From Conus ventricosus (lineage: Eukaryota > Mollusca > Gastropoda > Neogastropoda > Conidae): a stretch of 64,000 bases of DNA. The translations under genes were made by a program, and so were the position numbers. The stretch lies in the NCBI GenBank assembly GCA_018398815.1, contig CM031617.1:1345932-1409931 (forward strand), read 5' to 3'. This document shows positions 63,484-64,000 of this stretch, piece after piece. Each line of letters opens with the position of its first letter. Within the stretch, counting starts at the first letter, position 1. The notes under the pieces are model-generated. The model did not search any database and was not told where the DNA came from. It saw nothing but the letters and a program-made list of their open reading frames with translations.

Positions 63484-63654
63484 CTGGATAAAAGACAACA
63501 AAAAGCCGTTCGATAGATTTCCTTGACATGCTCGAAGGAAGTCGTTGCCTTCTTCTGTCTGTGCAAATCGTCAAGTGTCAATGGTGTTGTACAGAGAAGA
63601 CAGTTTGTGCATATTGTGGTCACCTTGTGTTCTGCTCATCCTGACCTTTTCAAA

Positions 63655-63865
63655 AGCATGGAAAGCCAGCGACAAACCACTCAGCATTAACTATCTTTGT
63701 AGTGAGAGCTGGGATGTATATGACAGAATGTACAAACCACTCAGCATTAACTATCTTTGTAGTGAGAGCTGGGATGTGTTTGACAGAATGTACAAACCAC
63801 TCAGCATTACCTATCTTTGTAGTGAGAGCTGGGATGTGTATGACAGAATGTACAAACATTCTACT
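63655..63865. repeat. 60-bp tandem repeat, ~3.3 copies
   Basis: The unit includes acaaaccactcagcattaac, tatctttgtagtgagagctg and ggatgtgtatgacagaatgt. Being a multiple of three, it keeps ORFs open on both strands. Confidence 0.94.
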
Positions 63866-63937
63866 GCGAATTTTCAGAGGGCTTATAAATTCCAGACATT
63901 ACGACGTATGTGACTTTTTCTTAAAGAGTAAATCTCG

Positions 63938-63956
63938 CGCGCACACGCACACACAC

Positions 63957-64000
<44 letters not shown>
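63938..64000. repeat. (CA)n microsatellite at the window end
   Basis: CA/CG-rich start then a pure CA repeat running off the window. Confidence 0.95.

Overview
This window is nuclear DNA of an animal, most likely a mollusc and probably a gastropod. The reasons are intron-split genes with invertebrate-type CtBP and MAEA sequences, (CA)n, (TC)n and poly-G tracts, minisatellites filling roughly a fifth of the window, and short retroelement tails that I recall being common in mollusc assemblies. The taxonomic call is inference. No bacterial operons, CRISPR arrays or tRNA/rRNA genes were found.

Layout. 1-11140 is a nest of transposons. An older Jockey/I-type LINE on the minus strand (1-2959 plus 8916-11140) was interrupted by a second, complete copy of the same family (2960-8915), with a 13-bp target duplication. 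It was also hit by a DNA transposon carrying a BED-like zinc finger (1240-2642). 12491-12998 is a foldback MITE flanked by TTAA. 13072-17877 (minus) holds two exons of the corepressor gene CtBP. Their intron contains a hAT-like foldback element and a ~22-copy minisatellite whose unit copies the real 3' splice site of the downstream exon.

25063-45449 (plus) is a complete MAEA gene: nine coding exons, about 387 codons, encoding a RING subunit of the GID/CTLH ubiquitin ligase. Its introns hold many minisatellites, two LINE tails and two further BED-type transposons. 45450-57341 is almost entirely tandem arrays plus unique AT-rich DNA. 57342-63483 (minus) contains the last two recognisable exons of a third, unrecognised gene. 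Its 5.6-kb intron is mostly a ~100-copy, 42-bp array, and each unit duplicates that gene's 3' splice site and the first ~15 exonic bases.

The main pattern of interest is that several arrays are built from, or lie directly against, exon-intron junctions of the host gene, in the host gene's sense orientation. This gives long ladders of decoy acceptors, branch sites or donors. A second pattern is technical: every frame break in the three conserved genes is a single-base change, almost all in homopolymers. That points to uncorrected long-read consensus errors rather than gene decay.
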